From assembly GCA_944474755.1 (NCBI GenBank), contig OX104117.1:65339522-65403521 (forward strand): a stretch of DNA of 64,000 nt. Reading direction: 5' to 3'. Positions 27,101 to 42,100 of the stretch are shown piece by piece. The DNA comes from Limnoperna fortunei (Eukaryota > Mollusca > Bivalvia > Mytilida > Modiolidae). The notes below the pieces were generated by a model. That model saw only the letters and a list, made by a program, of their open reading frames with translations, made no database searches and was not told where the DNA came from. The position numbers and the translations under genes are program-made. The first letter of the stretch is position 1. Each line of letters begins with the position of its first letter.

Positions 27101-30100
27101 AATAAAAATTTCCAAGTGAATTGAAATAAACAGTCCCAAGTGACGAGTAAAATAGTCCAAAGTGAATAGTAGAATGCTATTTTATTTTTGTATTTCATAT
27201 TTCTTCAGAAGGTCGCATAACCTAACAAGGCAAAAATATACACCAATTCAAAATTGTTAAAGAAATCAATTATCGGATACTTACAATCTGGTCCTGTCAG
27301 GTCAATAAATGGGGCATCTGACATTCTCATTAGAAATAATCTGAATTAAAAGAAATATATCAGATAAACTTGATTTCAGTTTTATATATGTGTTAATTAT
27401 TATAACATTAGAAAAGAATTAAGCTCATTTAATTACTATGCAATTAAAATACCTGTGAATTGTGTAAAGAACACACCGTCCCGTCCTTAATCTTCAGTGA
27501 CAACTTTTCAAAGAAATTTGGTATAAAACTATTTACAAAAAAGCAGACCAACCAAAACATTGTTGGACCATTGGTCACGACCAGTAAAAAAATTGGGGTT
27601 CAACGTTTTGAAATAAAGTAATGGACCTAACGCCCACTGACAATTTAGCAAGCAGTAGTATAATAAATTTAACAAACATACAACTGTGCACACAGAAAAA
27701 TGTCTCAATTTCATTCTGCAGCATATTAAAAAAATTACATCATGTTGTTGTTGTTTTGACAATTGATTAATAGCACTACCTTAACCAATCAGCCACCAGG
27801 GGGCAGGCTTCACATATGGTAGTGCACTTACTTGTTTATATAGGGATCAATCAGTGATGATGTTGGTGATACTCTGCCTGATGTATTTTTCTGCAAACTA
27901 CCTGAAAAAACAAACAAAATATAGTAAACTTCTCTTAACTTTCCAACACTGGGATGAAAACTAGAGGCTACCAGGAGCAAATTTTTGCTCACCAGACAAA
28001 ATAAAATTTAAAATTGGTAACAGTATTCCTGGTTTTTTAGCAAAGCTGCAATATATGATGTGTTATTCCTTTCATTTGTTAATTAAATTTTGTATGTACA
28101 ATGATTTGAATGTGAGAACTTTCCAACGGGATATATTTTTATTTGATTTTTATCAAAAGAAGCATAAAATATATCTTTAGGCTGTAAAAAATCTTTCAGA
28201 AAAGGTTTACTGCAAGATGAAGCCAATTAAACCAATGAAAGATTTTCTTAATTTTTTGTGGGCAATCAAGTTGGACAACATGGCTATTAGATACAGTTTG
28301 TGTAAGAGACTTAATGCTAATTTTTGTTTGTAATTGTCCAACAGATTAAAATGCAAAAAGTTACTTTACATACAATTTAAGAAAACTGCAAGAAAGTCTG
28401 AATTGCCAGGATGCAAAGCAAGTACCTTAAAAAATGGAAAATTGTTAACAATTCGTTGAAAGAAAATTTGGGTTTGATATAAACAGAGTTAATTACACAA
28501 AAAACAGTACTATCATCTGAAAATTGTTATCAAGTCTGGAAAAATGTGAAAAATTTTTCTTTAACAATTCCATAATAGCAGTTGCACAACTTCAATACAT
28601 GTGCAATCTTTCAGTAAAGTTTCATGTATCTAGGTTAAAGTTGCAAGATGAGTTGAGAACACAAAATATGTACCATCCTCACAAGTCAGAGTTTCTGCGT
28701 CCACGAAACCCTGACAAACTTAGCTAGGAAATTCCCAAGCTAGAAGTCAATATTTTGATTGGCTACATCATACCTCAATGTAGCCAATCAAAAGCTCGCT
28801 TTCATTCACGACTTGGTTAGGGGATATCCCGATGTCGATTGTAAATAAACCAAAAGGGTGTGTTGCATAGACCACGTGAAAATCAGTGAATTTTGTACAG
28901 TGTGTTAATAGTTTGTTATTACCCCGTTATTTATTACAAGTTGCATTAGGTGTTCTTCACACTCAAGAATCAGTAAAAATGACTACACATGTACAGCCAA
29001 TCACTTGCTTCTTTCAAGCAGTTTCATTAGTTGATATTTTCAAGGTTTGATGTTATATGAAAATCTTCTAGCCCGGGACTTTCTTAGATAAGTTTGTCAG
29101 GGTTTTGAGGACACATCATGTCATGTTGACACAGAAACCCTGACTTGTGAGGATAATTATGTACCCTTTTTGGTAAAATTTGCTGAAAAATTCTCAAGCC
29201 TAAAAAATGATAAATGATTTCTTATACAATTCCATAATAGAAGGTGCTCATTTTTAAAATGTCTGCAATGTTTTTGTGAATTTTTTTTCAAGGATCAGGA
29301 TTGAAAGCTGTTTATATTATATATAAAACTTGACCTACCTAGATAATTAGACATACTGATGTAACATAACCCTGTTATATATATAAAACCTTGACCTACC
29401 TAGATAATTAGACATACTGATGTAACATAACCCTGTTATATATATAAACCTTGACCTACCTAGATAATTAGACATACTGATGTAACATAACCCTGTTATA
29501 TATATAAAACCTTGACCTACCTAGATAATTAGACATACTGATGTAACATAACCCTGTTATATATATAAAACCTTGACCTACCTAGATAATTAGACATACT
29601 GATGTAACATAACCCTGTTATATATATAAAACCTTGACCTACCTAGATAATTAGACATACTGATGTAACATAACCCTATTATATATATATAACCTTGACC
29701 TACCTAGATAATTAGACATACTGATGTAACATAACCCTGTTATATATATAAACCTTGACCTACCTAGATAATTAGACATACTGATGTAACATAACCCTGT
29801 TATATATATAAAACCTTGACCTACCTAGATAATTAGACATACTGATGTAACATAACCCTGTTATATATATATAAACCTTGACCTACCTAGATAATTAGAC
29901 ATACTGATGTAACATAACCCTGTTATATATATATAAAACCTTGACCTACCTAGATAATTAGACATACTGATGTAACATAACCCTGTTATATATATAAAAC
30001 CTTGACCTACCTAGATAATTAGACATACTGATGTAACATAACCCTGTTATATATATAAACCTTGACCTACCTAGATAATTAGACATACTGATGTAACATA

Positions 30101-33100
30101 ACCCTGTTATATATATATAAAACCTTGACCTACCTAGATAATTAGACATACTGATGTAACATAACCCTGTTATATATATATAACCTTGACCTACCTAGAT
30201 AACTAGACATACTGATGTAACATAACCCTGTTATATATATATAAACCTTGACCTACCTAGTTAATTAGACATACTGATGTAACATAACCCTGTTATATAT
30301 ATATAAAACCTTGACCTACCTAGATAATTAGACATACTGATGTAACATAACCCTGTTATATATATAAACCTTGACCTACCTAGATAATTAGACATACTGA
30401 TGTAACATAACCCTGTTATATATATATATAACCTTGACCTACCTAGATAATTAGACATACTGATGTAACATAACCCTGTTATATATATAAAACCTTGACC
30501 TACCTAGATAATTAGACATACTGATGTAACATAACCCTGTTATATATATAAAACCTTGACCTACCTAGATAATTAGACATACTGATGTAACATAACCCTG
30601 TTATATATATAAAACCTTGACCTACCTAGATAATTAGACATACTGATGTAACATAACCCTGTTATATATATATATAACCTTGACCTACCTAGATAATTAG
30701 ACATACTGATGTAACATAACCCTGTTACATATATAAAACCTTGACCTACCTAGATAATTAGACATACTGATGTAACATAACCCTGTTATATATATAAAAC
30801 CTTGACCTACCTAGATAATTAGACATACTGATGTAACATAACCCTGTTATATATATAACCTTGACCTACCTAGATAATTAGATATACTGATGTAATATAA
30901 CCCTGTTATATATATATATAACCTTGACCTACCTAGATAATTAGACATACTGATGTAACATAACCCTGTTATATATATAAAACCTTGACCTACCTAGATA
31001 ATTAGACATACTGATGTAACATAACCCTGTTATATATATATATAACCTTGACCTACCTAGATAATTAGATATACTGATGTAACATAACCCTGTTATATAT
31101 ATAACCTTGACCTACCTAGATAATTAGACATACTGATGTAACATAACCCTGTTATATATATATATAACCTTGACCTACCTAGATAATTAGACATATTGAT
31201 GTAACATAACCCTGTTATATATATAAAACCTTGACCTACCTAGATAATTAGACATACTGATGTAACATAACCCTGTTATATATATAAAACCTTGACCTAC
31301 CTAGATAATTAGACATACTGATGTAACATAACCCTGTTATATATATAAAACCTTGACCTACCTAGATAATTAGACATACTGATGTAACATAACCCTGTTA
31401 TATATATATAACCTTGACCTACCTAGATAATTAGACATACTAATATAACATAACCCTGTTATATATATAAAACCTTGACCTACCTAGATAATTAGACATA
31501 CTGATGTAACATAACCCTGTTATATATATAAAACCTTGACCTACCTAGATAATTAGACATACTGATGTAACATAACCCTGTTATATATATATAACCTTGA
31601 CCTACCTAGATAATTAGACATACTGATGTAACATAACCCTGTTATATATATAAAACCTTGACCTACCTAGATAATTAGACATACTGATGTAACATAACCC
31701 TGTTATATATATAAACCTTGACCTACCTAGATAATTAGACATACTGATGTAACATAACCCTGTTATATATATAAAACCTTGACCTACCTAGATAATTAGA
31801 CATACTGATGTAACATAACCCTGTTATATATATAAACCTTGACCTACCTAGATAATTAGACATACTGATGTAACATAACCCTGTTATATATATAAACCTT
31901 GACCTACCTAGATAATTAGACATACTGATGTTTGTTTGTTTGAATGGTGTTTTAACGCCACTTTCAGCAATTTTTCAGCTATTTCATGGCGTCCAGTTTT
32001 TATTGGGGGAGGAAGCCGGAGTACCCGGAGAGAACCCCCGACCTGCGGTAGGAAAACTGGCAATCCTTGTCAATTAAGATTGGAGTCGAGTACACCCTGC
32101 CTGCAGTGAGAATCGAACCCGCAATCTCAGTGTTGACAGACCACGTGATCAATAGTAGACGAACTACCTTGACCACTCGGCCACCGAGGCCCCGACATAC
32201 TGATGTAACATAACCCTGTTATATATATAAAACCTTGACCTACCTAGATAATTAGACATACTGATGTAACATAACCCTGTTATATATATAAAACCTTGAC
32301 CTACCTAGATAATTAGACATACTGATGTAACATAACCCTGTTATATATATAAAACCTTGACCTACCTAGATAATTAGACATACTGATGTAACATAACCCT
32401 GTTATATATATAAACCTTGACCTACCTAGATAATTAGACATACTGATGTAACATAACCCTGTTATATATATATAACCTTGACCTACCTAGATAATTAGAC
32501 ATACTGATGTAACATAACCCTGTTATATATATAAAACCTTGACCTACCTAGATAATTAGACATACTGATGTAACATAACCCTGTTATATATATAAAACCT
32601 TGACCTACCTAGACAATTAGACATACTGATGTAACATAACCCTGTTATATATATAAAACCTTGACCTACCTAGATAATTAGACATACTGATGTAACATAA
32701 CCCTGTTATATATATAAAACCTTGACCTACCTAGATAATTAGACATACTGATGTAACATAACCCTGTTATATATATAAACCTTGACCTACCTAGATAATT
32801 AGACATACTGATGTAACATAACCCTGTTATATATATATAACCTTGACCTACCTAGATAATTAGACACACTGATGTAACATAACCCTGTTATATATATAAA
32901 CCTTGACCTACCTAGATAATTAGACATACTGATGTAACATAACCCTGTTATATATATAAACCTTGACCTACCTAGATAATTAGACATACTGATGTAACAT
33001 AACCCTGTTATATATATAAACCTTGACCTACCTAGATAATTAGACATACTGATGTAACATAACCCTGTTATATATATAAAACCTTGACCTACCTAGATAA

Positions 33101-36100
33101 TTAGACATACTGATGTAACATAACCCTGTTATATATATAAACCTTGACCTACCTATATAATTAGACATACTGATGTAACATAACCCTGTTATATATATAA
33201 AACCTTGACCTACCTAGATAATTAGACATACTGATGTAACATAACCCTGTTATATATATAAACCTTGACCTACCTAGATAATTAGACATACTGATGTAAC
33301 ATAACCCTGTTATATATATAAAACCTTGACCTACCTAGATAATTAGACATACTGATGTAACATAACCCTGTTATATATATAAAACCTTGACCTACCTAGA
33401 TAATTAGACATACTGATGTAACATAACCCTGTTATATATATAAAACCTTGACCTACCTAGATAATTAGACATACTGATGTAACATAACCCTGTTTTTATA
33501 TATATAAACCTTGACCTACCTAGATAATTAGACATACTGATGTAACATAACCCTGTTATATATATATATAACCTTGACCTACCTAGATAATTAGACATAC
33601 TGATGTAACATAACCCTGTTATATATATAAAACCTTGACCTACCTAGATAATTAGACATACTGATGTAACATAGCCCTGTTATATATATAAAACCCTGAC
33701 CTACCTAGATAATTAGACATACTGATGTAACATAACCCTGTTATATATATAAACCTTGACCTACCTAGATAATTAGACATACTGATGTAACATAACCCTG
33801 TTATATATATAAAACCTTGACCTACCTAGATAATTAGACATACTGATGTAACATAACCCTGTTATATATATAAACCTTGACCTACCTAGATAATTAGACA
33901 TACTGATGTAACATAACCCTGTTATATATATAAAACCTTGACCTACCTAGATAATTAGACATACTGATGTAACATAACCCTGTTATATATATAAACCTTG
34001 ACCTACCTAGATCAGTCAGGGGACTGACACAAACAAGTCAGAACTTTTTTTGACTTTATCAAGTCATTACTATTTGACTTTTTAAAGTCATTTCTTTATC
34101 TGACTTATTCACGTCAAAAATTCTGACCTGGAGGAGTCAGAAAAGTTTTGACGTAAACGAGTCAATTGACAATATTGTATACACGTTTATTTAAATTTTG
34201 CCGTGTTTACTCTCAAATATCGATCGGTCTCGCGTTGTTTTTCGATAGTTGCAAACACGTGGTACATTGTTGACGAGGTATGTGAGTAGCTGTTATTGAT
34301 TATTTCCTTTAAATCTCCGATTGAAAGGGTAAATTTACCTGTATTTAAGTTTCAATTGTTTGGGTACTTTCCGATTTTTAAGGCTGTCGGGTGTATTTTT
34401 CCTGAAGATCTTAAATTTTATTCTTTTCATTTTTGTTGACATAGTATGGGCGCGTGACCTCTGAAGCGGGGCGCGAGGCCTACATGCACCAACAATTTGA
34501 ACATTTTTTGACGTCCTCGAGTCAGAAATTTTTTCATAAAACATTTTGGGGCGATAACTCGAGCTCTCTTAAGCAAATTTATTCAGTCAGCTGTCAGTCG
34601 TTGTACTTGTAGCTCATTGTACGATGTTATGGATGTGGGAATGATGGATAATGTTTATATAAATAAGCACGTGTTTCTATAATTAGAAACTAAAAATAAA
34701 TGACCCAAACATGTTTTCTGAAAATAACTTTCTTAAAGCTATAATCGTGTTGATTTTAATTTTTAGAAAGATCTAGAAATGGTTAGAAATATATGTCAAA
34801 TGTGGAAAACGAAGTTGTAAGATTTGGGCATGAATGGAAAGGGGGGTTTTTGCGAATGTTGCAAGGATAATAAGTTTTATAATTTTAAGGTTTAATTTAT
34901 TGTAGGGGTTAAATGCATATTGAAACATGTGATTTGATTTACATTTTTTATATGCATTCTAACTTTTTTAGATCAATTTGGTAATAAAGAGACCAGCTGG
35001 GGGAAGGTTATTTTTGCAAATGTAGCAAGGATAATTAGTTGTATTATTTTAAGTAATTGTATTAATGTTTTAATTTATTATAGGGGTTAAATGTGTATTG
35101 AAACATGTGATTTGATTTACCTTCTGCCTTATAGAAGTCAATTGAATCCGAGTATTCAAAATAATAATAAGAAATAAAGAGACAATCTAGTGAAAGGTCT
35201 TTTTAGCGAATGTAGCAAGGATAATTAGTTGTATTATTTTAAGTAATTGAATGTATGTTTAAATTTATTGTAAGGGTTAAATGTGTATTGAAACATTTGA
35301 TTTGATTAACATTTTTGATATATATGCATTCTGACTTATAGAAGTCAATCCTATTGAGTATTCAAAATAATAATAGTAATAAAAAAGAGACTTGTGAAAG
35401 GTTATTTTAGCAAATGTAGCAAGGATAATTAGTTGTATTATTTTAAGTAATGTTATTAATGTTTAAATTTATTGTAGGGGTTCAATGCATATTGAAACAT
35501 GTGATTTGATTTACATCCTGACTTATAGAAGTCAATTTAATCCGACTAGTGAAGGTTTTTTAGCGAATGTAGCAAGGATAATTAGTTGTATAATTTTAAG
35601 TAATTGAATAAATGTTTTAATTTATTGTAGGGGGTTACATTATTACATACATGTACATATATTTTGGAACATGCTACTTCATTTACATTTTCGATATGCA
35701 TTCTGACTTATAGAAGTCAATACGAGTATTCTTAATGAACACTACCTTGCATTCAGACTTAAAGAAGTCAATTTATTCTGAGTATTCTTAATGAACACTA
35801 CCTTGCATTCCGACTTAAAGAAGTCAATTTATTCTGAGTATTCTTAATGATCACTACCTTGCATTCCGACTTAAAGAAGTCAATTTATTCTGAGTATTCT
35901 AAATGAACACTACCTGCATTCTGACTTATAGAAGTCAATTTATTCTGAGAATGAACACTACCTTGCATTCCGACTTAAAGAAGTCAATTTATTCCAAGAA
36001 TTCTGATAAAGATCACTAAACATGTTAAATATATTTCGAATTTAAGAGGCTATATTGTTCTGTGTATTCTTAATGTTGACTGCATAAAATCTGACTCGAT

Positions 36101-39100
36101 GAAGTCAATTCCTTTAAATATTATTAATGATCAAGACATGCATGACATGTGTTCTTGCATTACAACTTTAAGAAGTCAACTATCTGACATGTCAGTTTCG
36201 TCAGTTAAAACTTGTAAAATGAAATTAATTTACATGTATATAATATCATAGACATAAACTGAAATAAAATGTTTTTCTGACTTGAGGAAGTCAAATTTTT
36301 AATAAAATTGAATAAAATTTAAACCAAAAAAATTTAACTTTGAATAAATAAATACTCTTTATGCAAGTGTATAGTAAGAAAAACAGCAAATGAATACATT
36401 TTCATTAATTGTAGGGGTAGGGAACATCTTGTTTCATTGACCAATTGATATACAACTGATGTTCAATAAATGTGTTCTTGTTGATTAATGCAACCTAATT
36501 AAATAGTCAGATCTTTCTGACATTTGTCAGTCAACTGGGTCAAAATGAAATAAATAATTGCAGAAGCATCCAATTCAATATTTTTCTGTCTGTAGGCTGT
36601 CTAATGTTTTTTGGAAGATTTTATTTCAATTCAATTGAAAAAGAATCTCCCAATAAATCCTGAATGAGAAGTCCAGAATATGAAATAATGCATGTTATAA
36701 TGTTAAAATTAGTATCAAAAGTGAAAATATTTCTCCAAGAAATTCATGTATCTTGCTAAATTAAGTTAAAAAAAAGAGACTAGGGGAAAGGTGTTTTTGT
36801 GAATGTTGCAAGGATAATTAGTGGTATAATTTTAAGTAATTGAATAAATGTTTTATATTATTGTAGGGGGTTACATTATTACATACATGTACATATATTT
36901 TGGAACATGCTACTTCATTTACATTTTCGATATGTATTCTGACTTATAGAAGTCAATACAAGTATTCTTAATGATCACTACCTTGCATTCCGACTTAAAG
37001 AAGTCAATTTATTCTAAGTATTCTAAATGAACACTACCTGCATTCTGACTTATAGAAGTCAATTTATTCTGAGTATTCTTAATGAACACTACCTTGCATT
37101 CCGACTTAAAGAAGTCAATTTATTCCAAGAATTCTGATAAAGATCACTAAACATGTTAAATGTATTTCGAATTTAAGAAGCTATATTTTTCTGTGTATTC
37201 TTAATGTTGACTGCATAAAATCTGACTCGATGAAGTCAATTCCTTTAAATATTATTAATGATCAAGACATGCATGACATGTGTTCTTGCATTACAACTTT
37301 AAGAAGTCAACTATCTGACATGTCAGTTTCGTCAGTTAAAACTTGTAAAATGAAATTAATTTACATGTATATAATATCATAGACATAAACTGAAATAAAA
37401 TGTTTTTCTGACTTGAGGAAGTCAAATTTTTAATAAACTTGAATAAAATTTAAACCAAAAAAAATTTAACTTTGAATAAATAAATACTCTTGAAGCAAGT
37501 GTATAGTAAGAAAAACAGCAAATGAATACATTTTCATTAATTGTAGGGGTAGGGAACATCTTGTTTCATTGACCAATTGATATACAACTGATGTTCAATA
37601 AATATGTTCTTGTTGATTAATGCAACCTAATTAAATAGTCAGATCTTTCTGACTTTTGTCAGTCAACTGGGTCAAAATGAAATAAATAATTGCAGAAGAT
37701 TCAAATTCAATATTTTTCTGACTGTAAGGATTAGTTGTATAATTTTAAGTAATTTAATAAATGTTTTAATTTATTGTAGGGGGTTACATTATGACATACA
37801 TGTACATATATTTTGGAACATGCTACTTCATTTACATTTTCGATATGCATTCTGACTTATAGAAGTCAATACGAGTATTCTTAATGATCACTACCTTGCA
37901 TTCCGACTTAAAGAAGTCAATTTATTCTGAGTATTCTAAATGAACACTACCTGCATTCTGACTTATAGAAGTCAATTTATTCTAAGTATTCTTAATGAAC
38001 ACTACCTTGCATTCCGACTTAAAAAAGTCAATTTATTCCAAGAATTCTGATAAAGATTACTATAGATTCTAATTTTATTGATTAGAAGTTTTGATCTCAT
38101 TCATGTTTTTTTTAAAATATTTTATTGATTTGCCCCTGATAACAATTTAAGTTTTTAAATATTTCTCATCCTATTGTCATGATTGTGAACATTTATGTAA
38201 ATAGTTTTGACGGCAGATAGCCTTATGAGTTTTAATAACAATATATTGTCTTGACCTATGAGCTTGCTTCAAATACAAGGTTTCCTTACTTTTTGTCAAG
38301 ATGATATACTATTATTGTCTATATTATCACTAGTCATTTTATTGTTCTTTATTCGGTATGTTTTACATAAAGACTTTTATTTTAATGTTTTTGTGTCATG
38401 TTTCTTGTTTACTTTTTTATGCAATTTAAACTTTTGAAGAAGTCCCATTTACAGGTGCTTTGATAACATGTATATTTTTTGTTATAAAATATCATTGAAT
38501 GATCTCTGTGATTGCCATATTTATTAACCAAAAACCTTGTTAACGATCATTTTCTTTTGACTATCAATGTGGAAGATGCAACGTTATATAATATTGTTTT
38601 TGTTGTTGTTTGTATTGTTGGTTTCACATGTATGTTTTGTTACAAAGGTGATACTATATCATTGAATTATACCTGATTGTTTGAATGCTCAATGATAATA
38701 CTGTAATGCTATTGTTATTTTGTTTTTTTGTTATATTTTACATGCTTTTCTGTAATGAGCTAAGGATACAGTGTTTCCATTTATCATAAGAGTGTTTTTG
38801 TCCATCTACATATAACTTTACATATGTCACAAATTATTATTAATTATTGAAAAATAAACAAAGCCATAAGCATTTTTTTTAAATGTTATATCCGATTTTA
38901 AACCATGTTCCCATTGTGTCAAAAAAATAACATACCCTTTTTAAAGATTTACATTTTTTTTTAAATTATTTATGTTATTTGGTGTTATGAAACATTTTGA
39001 ACAACTTTTTCTATGTACATGATGTAATATATGTTGAATAATAAAACTGACAATCAATATATATTATTTTTTCTAACTATGTTAGCAGGCCTGTTCAAGT

Positions 39101-42100
39101 AAATTTTCAAGGGGCATAACTCAATTTTGGAAGTGGAAAAATACTTGTGTGGAGTAACATTATTTCTATCTGACCTGTTTAAGTCAGAAGTATGTTAACA
39201 ACTTGAAGAGAGATAACTCTAACATTTTATAAAGATTGACTTAAACAAGTCAAAAAAAGTTCTGACTTGTTTGTGTCAGTCCCCTGACTGTAGATAATTA
39301 GACATACTGATGTAACATAACCCTGTTATATATATAAAACCTTGACCTACCTAGATAATTAGACATACTGATGTAACATAACCCTGTTATATATATAAAA
39401 CCTTGACCTACCTAGATAATTAGACATACTGATGTAACATAACCCTGTTATATATATAAAACCTTGACCTACCTAGATAATTAGACATACTGATGTAACA
39501 TAACCCTGTTATATATGCATCAAATCCTGCTTGGTGATGTTGTTCACCTGTGTTATAACTGCTGAAACCTTCTGCTAAATCTATAAAATAGAGTACCAGT
39601 AAGTTATTTAAAAAATTTAACTGCCACTAACAAAAATTTCGAATTGGGTAAGGCAGATAATGCATTTTGTAGCGATTACAATGCACACCTCTGCTAACCC
39701 TCCTAAAATATGTCACATCATATGGTCAACATCCAGGTTTCGTTGTAACCCAACAAACCACCACAATAATAGCATCTCATATCCACTAGTCAGCTTCATA
39801 GGTCATCCCACCCCAATAATATAAGAAGTCAAATAAATGGAAGTCATAAACATATTCATTTTTGGGTTCTTATAATTACATTTTTTATGAAAGATTTGCA
39901 TTCAAATTCAATTTAGTGTTAGATCAAAACTCTTCACAAAAGGAATCCTTTTCGTTTCTATTTTTAGCAATCAGTAGAGATTTACGTACCAACCTCGGGT
40001 TTACTAAATGGTGGAAATTCTAGAAACTTCTGAAGGTCACCTAGTGTTGTACTTGGAATTTTGTCCTACAAAAATTTAAAAATTAAAATGATTTATTCAA
40101 CAAAATTTACTTTACAATGGTGTCTTCAGGTACAGTCTGCTGTAAATATTTTACTTATTCTCAAAACCATGGAGTGAAAATATGGCAAGAATGTCTCCCC
40201 CAGATTGCTAAAGAATACACATATTTCTCACTTACATGACTCAAAACAAGACAGACTATGAAAAATAGCAAGGAAACAGACTAACAATAAGAGCTTAAAG
40301 TCAAGGTACAGTTACAAATCCAGATTTAGACAAAGATATACAACACAGAACGAAAACCAGACACAAAAAGAAAACATGAGTAAAATAAAAATAAAAATCA
40401 TAGGTACACTCACTCAGGTGCTCTATGTCTGCCTCTAACATGGACCAGCACTTAGTTGTGCTAAGTATACCCCCACTCAACCATTTTTCGGCTCGGAAGA
40501 CAGGAAGTAGATAACTGACTGACCTGGAAAGGGGAGCCATGGTACAACTCATGCTAAAGCTGTGCACCAAATTTGAAATCAATCTTTTTAGCAGAAGCTG
40601 AGAAATCTGTTACAAAAAATTTCCCTATTTTGACCGTTGAAAAAGTCTAAGTCAGCTAGGAAAACAGGAAGTAGATAACTGACTGATCTGGAAAGGGAAG
40701 GCACAGTAAAACTCCTCATGCTAAAGCTGTGCACCAAATTTGAAATCAATCCCTTTAGTAGAAGCCGAGCAATCAGTTACCAAAGTTTGTACCGGACGGA
40801 CAGCCATCCAAGGTGATTGCAATATAGCCCCCTCTCTTACGAGTAGGTGTATAATTAGACACCCATTGATGACTCATTGTCATGTCTAGGAAAAGGTCAA
40901 ATCCTGGAAAAGAATGACTACCTACCTATGACTCTGCAAAAACGCCAGATCGTATTTGGGAGTTGGATTAACCATAATGAGCAATTAAGTCATGTATATA
41001 AAAACTTCAAAACTAAAGACATAATTTTGTTAAATTTTATTAAAACTCAAATTTTTCCTTTTTCTAACAAACTATGTACCAAAAAAATATCTATTAAGTC
41101 TATGTTATTGTAAATTAGGGACAATCTTCTCATCCTTTATATCTTTTTTAATGATATATCAATATATAATGTACATTCTTTATAGATTACAAGAATAACA
41201 GGAGACAGTGTTTCACCAGAATTCTAAATGAAAAAACTGACTCCTTTGTGACCACAGTAAACCAACAAGAAAATTGTGTGGAACTATAAGTAAAATAAGT
41301 GTGTGTAAAATATTTTGTCCGTTACTATATTCATCCTCTGACTTAATACTGTTACGTTTGATTGTGCTGCACTGTGAGAGCAAGTTTTTTGTAAGTAAGT
41401 ATGTTACCTTAAATGGATTCATACTGCCCATCAACTTTGTATCTAATATTCTACAACATATAAACAAACAAAAGTTTTAATTTACAGCATAACCTGTGTA
41501 AGAAAATTCTAGGTGAAGTATATAACACCTGAGTCACCCCCCTGGATATAGTGATACCTCAACACATTATGTCATAAGGATATATAACACCTGAGTCACC
41601 CCCCTGGATATAGTGATACCTCAACACATTATGTCATAAGGATATATAACACCTGAGTCACCCCCTGGATGTAGTGATACCTCGACACATTATGTCATAA
41701 GGATATATAACACCTGAGTCACCCCCTGGATGTAGTGATACCTCGACACATTATGTCATAAGGATATATAACACCTGAGTCACCCCCCTGGATATAGTGA
41801 TACCTGGACACATTATGTCATAAGGATATATAACACCCGAGTCACCCCCTGGATATAGTGATACCTCGACACATTATGTCATAAGGATATATAACACCTG
41901 AGTCACCCCCTGAACACAGTGATACCTCGACACATTATGTCATAAGGATATATAACACCCGAGTCACCCCCCTGGATATAGTAATACCTCGACACATTAT
42001 GTCATAAGGATATATAACACCTGAGTCACCCCCCTGGATATACAGTCAAACCTGTCTTAAGTGACCTTTGAAGGGAAATTGTAAAAAAGGTCACATAAGA

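Larger units (their letters stand above)
34013..39290. mobile_element. 5,278-bp TIR element without ORFs, inserted in the PARN array
   Basis: The ends are perfect inverted repeats of 44 bp, beginning CAGTCAGGGGACTGACACAA. The insertion is flanked by TAGAT at 34008-34012 and 39291-39295, a 5-bp duplication of the array unit. The outermost 16 bases can fold on themselves (GTCAG-CTGAC). No open frame of transposase size exists on either strand; the longest listed is 69 codons. The interior holds repeated blocks (see 34840-35620 and 35590-38060) and about 30 copies of GAC-N8-GTC. Superfamily unknown; 5-bp duplications occur in Transib elements, but those ends start CAC. Confidence 0.88.

Noticed and set aside
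29958..33598. Repeat-protein ORFs reading SNYLGRSRF and [10 protein letters not shown]
   Set aside because: They are tandem copies of exon 15 coding sequence plus donor read through by frame luck when a unit is 60 or 63 bp. Frames break after two to four units.
29316..34012. CRISPR-like appearance of the regular 61-bp array
   Set aside because: There are no unique spacers; the whole unit repeats, and it matches the PARN exon 15 end. The genome is eukaryotic.
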